Below, one piece after another: positions 38,123 to 47,947 of a stretch of 64,000 nt of DNA; the stretch's first letter is position 1, and every line of letters begins with the position of its first letter. This stretch comes from Hankyongella ginsenosidimutans. GTDB lineage: Bacteria; Pseudomonadota; Alphaproteobacteria; Sphingomonadales; Sphingomonadaceae. The stretch is taken from assembly GCF_005144965.1 (NCBI RefSeq), contig NZ_CP039704.1, positions 1,720,001 through 1,784,000 of the forward strand. The letters run 5' to 3'. The translations under genes were made by a program, and so were the position numbers. The notes beneath the pieces were generated by a model. The model ran no database searches and was not told the DNA's origin. It was given only the letters and a program-made list of their open reading frames with translations.

Positions 38123-38609
38123 TTGACCACAGACTCGCCCCTGGTGGGCATCATCATGGGCAGCCAGTCGGACTGGCCGACCCTGAGCGCCGCCGCCGAT
38201 GTGCTGTCCGCGCTTGATGTCGTGCACGAAGCGCGGATCGTCTCGGCGCATCGCACGCCGGACCGGCTCTACGATTACGCCCGGGACGCGCGCGGGCGCG
38301 GACTCAAGGTCATCATCGCCGGCGCCGGCGGGCGGCGCACCTGCCGGGCATGGTCGCGGCGATGACGTCGCTGCCGGTGCTCGGCGTGCCGGTGCAATCC
38401 AAGACGTTGAGCGGCCTCGACAGCCTGCTGTCCATTGTGCAGATGCCGGGGGCGTGCCGGTCGGCACGCTGGCGATCGGCCAGGCAGGCGCCAAGAACGC
38501 CGGGCTGCTGGCCGCCGGCATCCTCGCGCTGATGGACCCGGCGCTGGCAGAGCGGCTGGACGAGTGGCGGCGCGCGCAGACCGAGAGCGTTGCGGATACC
38601 CCGCAATGA
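38123..38609 (+). CDS. purE: N5-carboxyaminoimidazole ribonucleotide mutase PurE (frame broken)
   Basis: Class I PurE of purine synthesis, converting N5-CAIR to CAIR. Visible are [20 protein letters not shown], the [11 protein letters not shown] loop with catalytic His, [20 protein letters not shown] (after repair), [36 protein letters not shown] and the A-x-NAG-LAA ending. About 162 residues, starting with TTG 38123. Two shifts, near 38335 (GGGG read as GGG) and 38450 (six G read as five), break it. The stop overlaps the purK start. Confidence 0.94.
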
Positions 38610-39673
38610 CCCAGCCCGTCATCGCGCCGGGCGCGACCATCGGCATCCTTGGCGGCGGCCAGTTGGGGCGCATGCTGGCCATGGCGGCAGCACAGCTCGG
38701 CTACCGCTGCCACATCTTCGACCCGGACCCGGCGGCACCGGCCTTCGATGTCTGCGCTGCCCGCACGGTTGCGGATTACGGCGACCCGGAAGCGCTTGGC
38801 CGCTTTGCCGCCAGCGTCGACGTGGTGACCTTCGAGTTCGAGAATGTGCCCGTTGCAGCGCTGGCGCGGCTGGAGGCGCACAATCCGACGCGGCCCTGCA
38901 GCCGGGCGCTCGCCACGGCGCAGGATCGGCTGAGCGAAAAGCGCTTCGTGCAGGCGGCCGGCCTGCCGGTCAGCCGCTACGCCGGCATCGCCAGCGCCGA
39001 AGATCTGGCAGCGGCGCTGGGCGACTTCGGCCCCTCGATCCTCAAGACCCGGCGCTTCGGCTACGATGGCAAGGGGCAGGTGCGGCTCGCGCCCGGCGAC
39101 GACCCCGCCGTCGCTTGGGCGGCCATCGGCGGCCAGCCCGCGATCCTGGAAGCGCTGGTGCCGTTCGACACCGAGGTCTCGGTGATCGTCGCGCGCGGGC
39201 TGGACGGCGCGGAGGTCGCCTATGGCCCTGTCGAGAATACGCACCGTAACGGTATCCTCGATGTGTCGCGCGTGCCGGCGCAGGTGTCGGCCGCCGCCGC
39301 GGACGCGGCGCTGGCGCACACGCAGACGATCGCGGACCAGCTTGGCTATGTCGGCGTGCTCGCGGTCGAATGGTTCGTGGTCGGCGACCAGGTGCTGTTC
39401 AACGAGATCGCGCCGCGGGTCCACAATTCCGGCCACTGGACGATCGAGGGTGCGGTCACCAGCCAGTTCGAGAACCACATCCGCGCCATTTGCGGCCTGC
39501 CGCTCGGCGAGCCGTCGCCGGTCGCGGCAGTGGACATGCGCAATCTGATCGGCGAAGAAGCGCACGATTGGGCCGCGATCCTGCGCGACCCGCAAAGCCA
39601 TCTGCATCTGTACGGCAAGCACGAAGCGCGGCCGGGGCGCAAGATGGGCCATGTGACGAAGGTCCGCCGATGA
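38606..39673 (+). CDS. purK: N5-carboxyaminoimidazole ribonucleotide synthase PurK
   Basis: An ATP-grasp ligase that carboxylates AIR to feed PurE. 355 residues, intact. Visible are [129 protein letters not shown] and [18 protein letters not shown]. It overlaps both neighbours by ATGA (purE at 38606, the EamA gene at 39670), so purE-purK-eamA form one unit. Confidence 0.97.
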   Translation: MTQPVIAPGATIGILGGGQLGRMLAMAAAQLGYRCHIFDPDPAAPAFDVCAARTVADYGDPEALGRFAASVDVVTFEFENVPVAALARLEAHNPTRPCSRALATAQDRLSEKRFVQAAGLPVSRYAGIASAEDLAAALGDFGPSILKTRRFGYDGKGQVRLAPGDDPAVAWAAIGGQPAILEALVPFDTEVSVIVARGLDGAEVAYGPVENTHRNGILDVSRVPAQVSAAAADAALAHTQTIADQLGYVGVLAVEWFVVGDQVLFNEIAPRVHNSGHWTIEGAVTSQFENHIRAICGLPLGEPSPVAAVDMRNLIGEEAHDWAAILRDPQSHLHLYGKHEARPGRKMGHVTKVRR

Positions 39674-40595
39674 GCAGCGCCCAGGCGACATTACCGGTGC
39701 GCGATATGGCGCTGGCGCTGTTCGCCGCCACCATGTGGGGCATCAACAACGTCATCGCCAAGGAGGTCGTGACGCACGTGCCGCCGCTGCTGGCGGTGGC
39801 GACGCGGTTCGCGCTCTCCGGCCTGCTGCTGGCACCCATGCTGCGCATCGCGCGGGTGCAGATCAAGCCGGTGCTCATCTGCGCGGTGATCGCGGGGCCG
39901 ATGCATTTCGGCCTGCTCTACAGCGGTTTTGCCGCCGCGGAGCATATCGGGCCGGTCTCGACCGTGACCCAGCTCTGGATTCCGTTCGCGACCCTGTTCG
40001 CCATCCCGCTGCTGGGGAGCGACCCAAGCTCTGGACCACGCTCGGTATGGCGCTGGCCTTTCTCGGCGTCATGATCATGAGTTTCGATCCGGCGCTGTTC
40101 CGCGATGTCGACGGTTTCCTGCTGGTCGCCTGCGCCTCCACCTGCTGGGCCGCCAGCACGGTGGTCGCGCGCCGGTTCGGCGGGGTGCCGCCGTTCGCGC
40201 TGCAGGCCTGGCTGTCCATGATCACCTGGCCGGTCATGCTCGGGGCTTCGGCTTTGTTCGAGCACGGGCAGGTTGCGGCGGTCGAGGCCTGGGGCTGGCA
40301 ATTCTGGGCCTTCAGTCTCGCGTCGGCGATCATGGCCGGGATCCTCGGCAACGGGTTGATTTTCTGGCTGGTGCGCAAGCATCCGGTGGCGCTGGTGACG
40401 CCGTTCACCCTGATCGCGCCGATCGTCACCGTGATTTTAGGCGTCATCCTGCTTGGCGAGCAGCTCACGGCGCGCACCATCCTCGGCACCATCGTCACGC
40501 TCGCCGGCCTGCTGATCATCACCCTGCGCCAGCGCCAGCGCTTTCTGCGCACGCTCGAACAGCCAGACGCGCAACGCGCTCGAGAGGTTGCCTGA
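39670..40595 (+). CDS. EamA/DMT-family transporter (one frameshift)
   Basis: A ten-helix drug/metabolite transporter of about 308 residues with two EamA repeats. The first begins MALALFAATMWGINNVIAKE and holds VATRFALSGLLLAPM. The second holds LVACASTCWAASTVVARRF and ends AIMAGILGNGLIFWLVRKHP, then LIAPIVTVILGVILLGEQLT. Relatives such as EamA and RhtA export amino acids or metabolites. The substrate is unknown. The frame changes near 40020. Its 3' end overlaps the minus-strand RHH gene by up to 159 bp, which suggests one more indel in one of the two. Confidence 0.83.
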
Positions 40596-40748
40596 GCGCG
40601 TAAGATCGATCCGGGTCACCAGCGCGTTGATGGAGACGCCCTCCACCCGCGCGGCCTGCGCCAGCGCCTCCCAGAACACCGGCTCGAGGCTCAGACTGGT
40701 CTGGTGCCCCATCAGGGTGACGGAGCGCTTGATCAGCGCCTTGGCCAT
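40437..40748 (-). CDS. Ribbon-helix-helix domain protein (RHH_4-like)
   Basis: The N-terminal 70 residues match the RHH_4-type family: KRSVTLMGHQTSLSLEPVFW, EALAQAARVEGVSINALVTR, IDLTRSGNLSSALRVWLFE. Members are small DNA-binding proteins, common in alphaproteobacteria beside varied genes. The tail after about residue 75 (AQGDDQQAGERDDGAED) is antisense to the eamA 3' end. A one-base indel near 40530 would give a stop TGA there and the usual length of about 75 residues. The start overlaps the mltG stop (TGATG, 40746-40750). Confidence 0.72.
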   Translation of the reverse strand: MAKALIKRSVTLMGHQTSLSLEPVFWEALAQAARVEGVSINALVTRIDLTRSGNLSSALRVWLFERAQKALALAQGDDQQAGERDDGAEDGARRELLAKQDDA

Positions 40749-41723
40749 CAGATGCCCTGTTCCACGCGGTAGCGCCGCCAGCGGGCGACGTTGCGGTTGT
40801 GTTCGTCAAGGGTCACTGCGAACACATGGCCGCCGCTGCCGTCCGCGACGAAATACAGCGCCTGCGTCTGCGCCGGCTTCAGGGTGGCGGCCAGCGCTGC
40901 CCGTCCGGGTTGGCGATCGGCCCGACCGGCAGGCCGGGGCGCGCATAGGTGTTGTAGCCGTTGACGGCGCGCAGCTCCGACAACCGGATGCGCCGGCCGA
41001 GCGGCAGCCCCGGGTGATCGGATAGATCACGGTCGGGTCCGCCTGCAGCAGCATGCCGCGCTTCAGCCGGTTCACATAGACGCCGGCGACCAGAGCATAT
41101 TCGCTTGGCTTGCCGGTTTCCTTCTCGACGATCGATGCCAGCACCACCGCGTCCTGCGGGCTGGCGAGCGGCAGGCCGGGCGCGCGCTGCGACCACAGTG
41201 CGGCCAGCGTCTTGCGCATTGCGGCCTGCATCCGTGCCAGCACGGCGGCGCGCGTCTCGCCGCGGGTGTAGCTGTAGGTGTCGGGCAGCACGGAGCCTTC
41301 GTCAGGCACGGCGATCTCGCCGGTCAGCTCGGTCGCCGCCAGCAGGCGGGCATGAACCTTGACCGCCGGCCAGCCCTCGGGGATGGTCAGGGCGTAGCGC
41401 ACCACCTCGCCGTTCACGAGCATGGCGTAGGCGGCGGCGGGGCTGACATGGGCGGGAAAGCGGTATTCGCCGGCCTGGATCGGCGCGCTGTCGGTCAGAT
41501 AGCGGATCTGCTTGAGAAAGCGCGCGCGGCTGGCAATCACGCCGGCATGCGCCAGCTCTCGCGCGGCGACGCCCAACGGGCTGCCGGGCGGCACGACCAC
41601 AGCCGTTTCGGCCTTCAGCGGGCCGGGGCCGCGAAAGTCATGGACGAACCAGCCAATATAGCCGGCGACGGCCAGAACCCCGATGGCGATGAGGGCACCG
41701 GCGGCCCAGAGCAGTTTCTTCAT
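40748..41723 (-). CDS. mltG: Endolytic murein transglycosylase MltG (frame broken)
   Basis: A membrane-anchored YceG-like enzyme that cleaves nascent glycan strands and sets their length. About 325 residues. Visible are an N-terminal transmembrane helix (LWAAGALIAIGVLAVAGYIG), a LysM-like region, LPDTYSYTRGET, the catalytic Glu in VVLASIVEKETGKPSEYALV, then VYVNRLKRGMLLQADPTVIY, NTYARPGLPVGPIANP and ALYFVADGSGGHVFA. The frame changes near 41010 and 40905. mltG usually follows fabF/acpP, but here it follows the acidic-tailed gene across a double-hairpin element that ends 8 bp before its ATG. Confidence 0.92.
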
Positions 41724-41730
41724 GGTCTGT

Positions 41731-41895
41731 TAGTGTCGTGGAATCGAAGTTTGATACACCATGATATCGAACTCGTGCGCGAACTTCGATTCCTAAAACG
41801 ACACGAGAAACAATACCTTGCTCGTGTCCTTCTCGAATCTGAAATCCAACCGCGCCTGATATTGGGTGTAACGGATTTCAGATTCGGGACACTAG
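41731..41895. repeat. Double-hairpin element 3
   Basis: Hairpin 1 is TAGTGTCGT-GGAATCGAAGTT facing AACTTCGATTCC-TAAA-ACGACAC (41731-41805). Hairpin 2 is CTCGTGTCC-TTCT-CGAATCTGAAATCC facing GGATTTCAGATTCG-GGACACTAG (41821-41895). Each has a long perfect inner stem, a one-sided 4-nt bulge and an outer stem. The termini TAGTGTC/GACACTA are inverted repeats of each other. The terminal CTA (41892-41894) is the complement of the stop codon of the upstream minus-strand gene. Confidence 0.8.
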
Positions 41896-42335
41896 TTGGT
41901 GCGCTCGGCCTCCGGCTCGGCATCGTCATCGCCGTCATCTTCGTCGCCGTCATCTTCGTCGCTGTCGTCTTCCTCGAAGCCATAGTCGTCGAAATCGTCT
42001 TCGTCGTCCTCCTCGACGCCAACCGGCTCAAGGAAGGTGCCGATGTAGCCGGCGCCGCTGCCCGGATCGACGGTCAGCATCAGCGGCCCCTCGGTACGCA
42101 GCAGCGACACGACATCGTTGAAGCGCGCGATCTCGTAGTTGATCACCACCATGTCGCCGGCAAGCTGGTTGGCGGGCACGGCGTCGGCGCCGCTGAAGAA
42201 CTGGATCATGCCGACCATGGTGTCGCCGTCGTAGCAGTGGATCTGCGCGGCTGCGGTGCGGTCGGCGAGCGGCGGTCGCCCGCCCCAGTAGAGGATCGAA
42301 TAGAAATCGAATGTGCGGGTGACGGCGTCGACCAT
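41892..42335 (-). CDS. Unknown protein with highly acidic C-terminal tail
   Basis: A 147-residue protein, intact frame, not recognised. Residues 1-108 form a compact, mixed alpha/beta-looking domain (FDFYSILYWGGRPPLADRTA, QIHCYDGDTMVGMIQFF, YEIARFNDVVSLLRTEGPLM). From about residue 109 the tail is almost only Asp/Glu (VEEDDEDDFDDYGFEEDDSD and further DD/ED repeats) and ends AERTN. The tail codons are low-complexity (gacgaagat-type), so replication slippage could change its length. No signal peptide or membrane segment. Its stop lies inside double-hairpin element 3. Possible roles for such tails include chaperone, nucleic-acid mimic or cation binding, but nothing here decides. Confidence 0.7.
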   Translation of the reverse strand: MVDAVTRTFDFYSILYWGGRPPLADRTAAAQIHCYDGDTMVGMIQFFSGADAVPANQLAGDMVVINYEIARFNDVVSLLRTEGPLMLTVDPGSGAGYIGTFLEPVGVEEDDEDDFDDYGFEEDDSDEDDGDEDDGDDDAEPEAERTN

Positions 42336-42486
42336 GGTGCGTCCTTTCCTGGTTCTTCAGCCTCATACGCTAGTTCGGTTTCATGACACAATGATGTGCG
42401 CGGATCGCAAACGCAGACAGCGCCCACGTGAGCGCTTGCAGGAGCCGCCCGGTCGCGCCACATAAGCGGAAACTGAGGGACTGCCG

Positions 42487-43527
42487 ATGGACGCGCGCCT
42501 GACTTTCGCTGACCGCCCGGAACTGCCGCGCGGGCCCGACCTGCTGGCGGAAATCGCCCGCCTGAAACGCGCGCGCAACGCCGTGATCCTTGCGCACTAC
42601 TACCAGAAGCCGGAGATTCAGGACCTGGCCGATTTCGTCGGCGACAGCCTGGACCTCTCCCGCAAGGCGGCGGCGACCGATGCCGACGTCATCGCCTTCT
42701 GCGGCGTACGCTTCATGGCCGAGGTCGCCAAGATCCTGTCGCCGCACAAGACCGTGATCCTGCCGGACATGGCTGCCGGCTGCAGCCTGGAGGACAGTTG
42801 CCCGCCGGACCAGTTCGCCGCCTTCCGGGCCGCACACCCCGATCACGTCGCGCTCAGCTACATCAACTGTTCGGCGGCGGTGAAAGCGCATTCGGACATC
42901 ATCGTCACCTCGAGCTGCGCGGAAGAGATCATCAACCAGATCCCGAAGGACCAGCCGATCCTGTTTGCGCCGGACCGGCATCTGGGCGGCTATCTGGCGC
43001 GCAAGACCGGGCGCGACATGCTGCTGTGGCCGGGTACCTGCATCGTGCACGAGAACTTCTCGGAGCAGGAACTCATCAAGCTGAAGGCTGAGCACCCGGA
43101 CGCGCCGGTCGCCGCCCACCCGGAATGCCCGGCGCATATCCTCGCGCATGCCGATCACGTCGGCTCGACCAGCGCGATCCTGAAGTTTGCGCTGGCGAGC
43201 CCGGCGCAGACCATTCTGGTCGCGACCGAGCCGCATATCATCCACCAGATGCAGAAGGCGGCCCCGCACAAGGCCTTCATCGGCGCGCCGGGCGCGGACG
43301 GCAACTGCAACTGCAACACCTGCCCGTTCATGGCACTCAATACGCTGGAAAAGCTCTATCTGGCGCTGCGCGACCTGAAGCCGGAGATCACGCTGCCGGA
43401 GGATCTGCGCCTGGCTGCCTTGAAGCCGCTGCAGCGCATGCTGGAAATGGCCCCGCCGCCGCCGGCAAGCCCGATGTGGGCGGTGATTGAGGCGACTACC
43501 GCATCGTGTGCAAATCGGATACTGTGA
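42487..43527 (+). CDS. nadA: Quinolinate synthase A
   Basis: A 4Fe-4S enzyme that condenses iminoaspartate with dihydroxyacetone phosphate in NAD synthesis. 346 residues, intact. Visible are [114 protein letters not shown] and [20 protein letters not shown]. The three cluster cysteines expected for the family are present. nadC lies 1 kb downstream on the same strand, separated by a toxin-antitoxin-like pair. No nadB is in the window. Confidence 0.97.
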   Translation: MDARLTFADRPELPRGPDLLAEIARLKRARNAVILAHYYQKPEIQDLADFVGDSLDLSRKAAATDADVIAFCGVRFMAEVAKILSPHKTVILPDMAAGCSLEDSCPPDQFAAFRAAHPDHVALSYINCSAAVKAHSDIIVTSSCAEEIINQIPKDQPILFAPDRHLGGYLARKTGRDMLLWPGTCIVHENFSEQELIKLKAEHPDAPVAAHPECPAHILAHADHVGSTSAILKFALASPAQTILVATEPHIIHQMQKAAPHKAFIGAPGADGNCNCNTCPFMALNTLEKLYLALRDLKPEITLPEDLRLAALKPLQRMLEMAPPPPASPMWAVIEATTASCANRIL

Positions 43528-43531
43528 GACC

Positions 43532-43762
43532 ATGAAAAACATCACAGTATCCGTGGACGATGAAACCTATCGCCGGGCGAGGATGAAGGCCGCTGCTGAG
43601 GAAACCTCCCTATCCGCCGTGGTCAAGCGCCTGTTGGCGCACTATGCGTCCACTGCTGATGGCTTCGACGCGCTCGCACAGGAAGAAGCGGCGCTGCGTG
43701 TGCAAGTGTCCGCATTCGATGCCGGGCAACGTCTCGCACGCGATGCGCTTCATCGACGGTGA
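43532..43762 (+). CDS. VapB-like ribbon-helix-helix antitoxin
   Basis: A 76-residue protein beginning MKNITVSVDDETYRRARMKA, AAEETSLSAVVKRLLAHYAS, a typical RHH/CopG DNA-binding N-terminus, with a C-terminal tail (LAQEEAALRVQVSAFDAGQR) likely to wrap the toxin. It starts 4 nt after the nadA stop and overlaps the PIN gene by GTGA (43759-43762), the usual antitoxin-toxin arrangement. Autoregulation is expected for the family, but there is almost no space upstream for its own promoter. Confidence 0.8.
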   Translation: MKNITVSVDDETYRRARMKAAAEETSLSAVVKRLLAHYASTADGFDALAQEEAALRVQVSAFDAGQRLARDALHRR

Positions 43763-44166
43763 TTTTCCTCGACACCAATATCCTGCTGTACTCCATCGGC
43801 ACGCGGCAGGAGGATGCAAGCAAGGCACAAGTTGCCCGCGCCTTGCTTGACCAGCGTCATGCGGTCCTCTCCGTTCAGGTTCTGCAGGAATTCTATGTGC
43901 AGGCGACGAGGGCGTCGCGGCCCGACCCGCTGCCGCACGATCTGGCGGCGGCGTTCATTCGTACATAGCGGCGTTTTCGTATCGTGGATAATACGATGGA
44001 ACTGCTGGATGCAGGCCTTGCCCTCAAAGGGCATCATAATTTTTCGCTCTGGGATTGTCTGATTATCGCAGCAGCCCAGGCAAGCGACTGCACGACGCTC
44101 TACACGGAAGATATGAGCCATGGTCGCCGCTTCGGCAATTTGGTGCTTTGCAATCCCTTTCTCTGA
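43759..44166 (+). pseudogene. VapC-like PIN-domain toxin with in-frame TAG
   Basis: A PIN-domain ribonuclease of about 135 residues. Acidic active-site residues are visible: FLDTNILLYS (Asp near 5), QVLQEFYVQ (Glu), SLWDCLIIAAAQAS (Asp) and LYTEDMSHG (Asp). The reading frame is the same before and after a single TAG at 43966-43968 (AAFIRT-stop-RRFRIVDNTMELL), so this is a nonsense codon, not a frameshift. A TGG-to-TAG or CAG-to-TAG change would explain it. If real, the toxin is inactive, since two acidic residues lie beyond the stop. A paired indel error is the alternative. The start is GTG 43759. Confidence 0.78.
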
Positions 44167-44510
44167 GACGGCTTTTCCCTGTCCTACATGCCAGCCGGCG
44201 GGCTATGGTCGGCGCATGATCTCTCTGGTGCTGATGTCATCGCGGGGCGCGTCCACGCATCGCTGCTCCTCCCCATCAGGGGAGGGGACCACCCGCCAGG
44301 GTGGTGGAGGGGCGGCGGATACTTGGCATTTTCACCCCACTGTCCGGCTTTCGGGCGGACATCTGCCTTGCCAGGGAGGATTTTTCTTCCGCGCACAGGT
44401 CTCACACACCCCTTTGCTGTGACTTTTGTGACCTTCGGGCGGGATTATGACGAATTTATTGCAAAGTGGAACGGTTTTGCCAGCCGTTGTCATATTCTGA
44501 AAGGCTGATC
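44167..44510. other. Non-coding gap with two adjacent short hairpins
   Basis: 344 bp without a gene. CCTCCCC-ATCA-GGGGAGG (44268-44285) and CCACCC-GCCA-GGGTGG (44289-44304) are neighbouring hairpins within a ctccccatcaggggagggga-type repeat. The second half (44330-44510) is AT-richer and may hold the nadC promoter, but no convincing -35/-10 pair was seen. Confidence 0.5.
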
Positions 44511-45331
<821 letters not shown>

Positions 45332-45347
<16 letters not shown>

Positions 45348-45804
45348 TCGATGACCTCGACGGTTGCGGGCGGTCTGGGGTGACATCGCGCATCGGCGCG
45401 GGCGTCCAGTCGGGGGCGCTGGCGTCGACATCCGGCCAGTCCTGCTTGGCGATCCAGGCGCGCAGCAGCTTCATATTGGCGGTGTTGGACTTGAAGAACA
45501 CGTCGAACAGGTCGCCGGCAAGCGGCACGGCGCCAAGCCCGGTGTCCAGCGCCAGATTGGCGAGCATGCGCATTTGCAGCCAGCGCGGCGCGCCGAGCCG
45601 GGTCGCCTCGGCAACAATGACGAGGCCCATCAGCGCCGCCACGGCGTCGCCGACCACCGGGATCAGCCCTATGACCGAATCCAGGCCGATGCCGCCGATG
45701 AGCGGCAGGCGGAAGGCCCGGTCCAGCGCGGTTTCGAGAAGCGCCAGGCGGCGCAGCGAAGCTGCTCTGTCCATGGAATTCGCGGTAGCAGCCTCGGCCG
45801 GCAT
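45332..45804 (-). CDS. DUF4112 membrane protein (one frameshift near 3' end)
   Basis: A protein of about 157 residues with two hydrophobic hairpins: LPLIGGIGLDSVIGLIPVVG, DAVAALMGLVIVAEATRLGA and LANLALDTGLGAVPLAGDLF, then DVFFKSNTANMKLLRAW. This is the DUF4112 signature, a widespread bacterial membrane family of unknown function. An indel near 45375 switches to the frame ending VEVIDYAAR, giving a short overlap with the nadC 3' end. The start is ATG 45804, or 45774 (MDRAASLRRL). Confidence 0.82.
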
Positions 45805-45936
45805 CCGCCAGCCTTATGCGCATAAAGAGGACCGCCTGTCGCCAGGCGGCCCTAAGGAGGCGTCATTTCGGAGTGGGTGGTCAGGCCGGGAAAGTAGCCA
45901 GATGCATCCACGCCCGAGTTATGCGTTCGCAATGGT

Positions 45937-45951
45937 TAAAGGAGCGTTAAT
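45937..45951. promoter_or_regulatory. Candidate CtrA-type box TTAA-N7-TTAA
   Basis: TTAA at 45937-45940, AGGAGCG, then TTAA at 45948-45951: a perfect full-length match to the alphaproteobacterial CtrA consensus. It lies about 135 bp upstream of the DUF4112 start (minus strand) and downstream of the DUF1192 gene. In a GC-rich genome such a match is rare by chance, but one site is not proof. Confidence 0.45.
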
Positions 45952-46002
45952 CTAAACGGATGTTTTCCAAGTTAACCGGTGGATTCGCAGGGACATGGCC
46001 TT

Positions 46003-46190
46003 TCAGCGTCGGAACAAGGCGTCGGCTGCAGCGCGGCTGGCGCCCGCCTGGCGCAACTTGGCGCGCACGCGCTCGATCTCGCCCTCGAGCGTCTGGATGC
46101 GCATTTCCAGCTCGGCGACGGAGTGGCGATCCAGGTCCTCGGTCGTCAGCGCCTTCAAAGTGTCCGAGCGGCGGGGGTGTCATCGTCCAT
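46003..46190 (-). CDS. DUF1192 small coiled-coil protein (one frameshift)
   Basis: Not visible as a single ORF. From ATG 46190, MDDDTPAARTL is followed, after one missing base near 46157, by ALTTEDLDRHSVAELEMRIQ, TLEGEIERVRAKLRQAGASR and ADALFRR-stop. This is the DUF1192 pattern (short acidic N-terminus, then S-V-x-EL-x-x-RI-x-x-L-x-x-EI-x-R), about 62 residues, predicted coiled coil. Members are confined mainly to alphaproteobacteria and have unknown function. A GGAGACGCCG segment precedes the start. Confidence 0.78.
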
Positions 46191-46281
46191 CGGCGTCTCC
46201 TTGTCCGCATCGGTATACGCAATCTTGACCCTGCGGCCCATCCCTCTGATAAGCGCCGCGAGTCGGGCATGGGGGCGTCAC

Positions 46282-47277
46282 ATGGCAGGCATGGCGGCGA
46301 TTGTCTTTGAGGAACCGGGGACGGCGGAGGTCCTGCGGCTTGAGGACGTGTCGCGGCCGGAACCGGGCCCCGGCGAGGTGCTGATCGCCGTGGCCGCGGC
46401 CGGCGTCAACCAGCCGGACATCCTGCAGCGACTGGGCCGCTATCCTGCGCCAAAGGATGCGTCGCCGCTGCTCGGGCTGGAAGTTTCGGGTCGCGTGGTC
46501 GCCTGCGGTCCGGGCGTTGCGCGCTGGACCCGCGGCGACCTGGTGTGCGCGCTCGTGAACGGCGGCGGTTATGCGGACTATGCGGTCGCACCCGAAGGGC
46601 AGTGCTTGCCTGTTCCGCCCGGCGTGTCGCTGCTTGATGCCGCGGGCCTGCCGGAGACCTATTTCACCGTCTGGTCGACCCTGTTCGAGCGTGCCTATGC
46701 CGACGCGGGCGAAAGCGTGCTGGTCCACGGTGGCTCAAGCGGCATCGGTGTCACAACGATCCAGCTCGCCAAGGCCTTCGACATGACGGTCTTTGTTACG
46801 GCGGGGACGGCCGCCAAATGCGCGGCCTGCCTTCAACTTGGCGCGGACGCGGCGATCGATTATCGCCAGCAGGATTTCGTCGCCGAGGTGCGCAGCCTGA
46901 CCGACGGGCGCGGGGTCGACATCGTGCTCGACATGGTCGGCGGCGACTATGTGCCGCGCAACATCGCGTGCCTCGCCGAGAACGGGCCATGTGTCGATCG
47001 GCGTACAGAACGGGGCGCAGGCGACCCTCAACATGTTCGATGTGATGCGTCGACGCCTGACCTTGACCGGCGCGACGCTGCGCCCGCGCTCGACCCTGTT
47101 CAAGTCGGCGATCGCCGCCGCTCTGGAGGCCGACGTCTGGCCACTGTTCGCCGAAGGACGGCTGCGCGCGGTGACGGATCGGGTATTCCCGCTGGCGCAG
47201 GCCGCCGACGCGCACCGCCACGTGGAGGCGCGCGCTCATGTCGGCAGGTCCTGCTTGCGGTCAACGCCGATGCGTGA
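46282..47277 (+). CDS. NAD(P)H:quinone oxidoreductase, PIG3/Qor family (frame broken)
   Basis: A zinc-free medium-chain dehydrogenase/reductase of about 332 residues. Visible are MAAIVFEEPGTAEVLRLEDV, AAGVNQPDILQRLGRYPAP, LLGLEVSGRVVACGPGVARW, LPETYFTVWSTLFERA, the NADPH-binding VLVHGGSSGIGVTTIQLAKA, VFVTAGTAAKCAACLQLGAD, DIVLDMVGGDYVPRN and LTLTGATLRPRSTLFKSAIA. Quinone or enone reduction is expected. The start ATG 46282 is chosen by homology. The frame changes near 46985 and 47248. A GST gene follows 24 bp later, consistent with a detoxification pair. Confidence 0.9.
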   Translation: MAGMAAIVFEEPGTAEVLRLEDVSRPEPGPGEVLIAVAAAGVNQPDILQRLGRYPAPKDASPLLGLEVSGRVVACGPGVARWTRGDLVCALVNGGGYADYAVAPEGQCLPVPPGVSLLDAAGLPETYFTVWSTLFERAYADAGESVLVHGGSSGIGVTTIQLAKAFDMTVFVTAGTAAKCAACLQLGADAAIDYRQQDFVAEVRSLTDGRGVDIVLDMVGGDYVPRNIACLAENGPCVDRRTERGAGDPQHVRCDASTPDLDRRDAAPALDPVQVGDRRRSGGRRLATVRRRTAARGDGSGIPAGAGRRRAPPRGGARSCRQVLLAVNADA

Positions 47278-47300
47278 CCGCCAGAGCCGGGAGAGCCGAC

Positions 47301-47914
47301 GTGTCGATTATTCTTCATGAATATCCGCCCTCGGGCAATTGCTACAAACTGCGCCTGCTCATGGCGCATCTGGGCCTCGCCTATGCGCGGCGCGGCTACG
47401 ACATTCTGAAAGGCGAGACGCGCACGCCGGACTTTCTGGCCAAGGTCAACGGCAACGGCCGGATTCCGGTGCTTGAGATCGACGGCGTGATGCTGCCCGA
47501 GTCGAATGCGGCGCTGTATTACCTCGCCCAGGGCACGCCGTACTGGCCGCAGGACAGGCTCGGTCAGGCGCAGGTGCTGCAGTGGCTGTTCTTCGAACAG
47601 TACAACCACGAGCCCAATGTCGCCACCGTGCGCTTCTGGGTTGCTTTCGTCGGTGAGGCGAACCTCGACGGCTGGCAAAGGCGACGCTGCCGCGCAAGAT
47701 CGCAGCCGGCCATGCGGCGCTCCAGGTGATGGAGGATCATCTGGCGCGGACATCGTTCTTCGTCGGCGGCGCGTACGGCATCGCCGACATCGCGCTCTAT
47801 GCCTACACGCATGTCGCGCCGGAAGGCGGGTTCGATCTCTCGGCCTATCCGGCGCTCAACGCCTGGATGGCGCGGGTCGCCGCCCAGCCCGGCCATGTGC
47901 CAATCGAGGCTTGA
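47301..47914 (+). CDS. Glutathione S-transferase family protein (one frameshift)
   Basis: About 205 residues. The N-terminal thioredoxin-like domain shows IILHEYPPSGNCYKLRLLMA (Ser/Cys candidate catalytic residues near 10-14), FLAKVNGNGRIPVLEIDG and LPESNAALYYLAQGTPYWP. The C-terminal all-helical domain shows VMEDHLARTSFFVGGAYGIA, DIALYAYTHVA and YPALNAWMARVAAQPGHV. The start GTG 47301 follows GGGAGAG. The frame changes near 47680. It is probably in one transcript with the quinone oxidoreductase and ends at the terminator at 47948. Confidence 0.88.
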
Positions 47915-47947
47915 ACCCGGCCCTGCGGGCAGCTACTCTGTGCAAAA

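Noticed and set aside
37619..39691. A 690-aa minus-strand ORF
   Set aside because: Only its last part (from about 37978 down) is the real GGDEF N-terminus. The rest is antisense to purE-purK, which have clear motifs.
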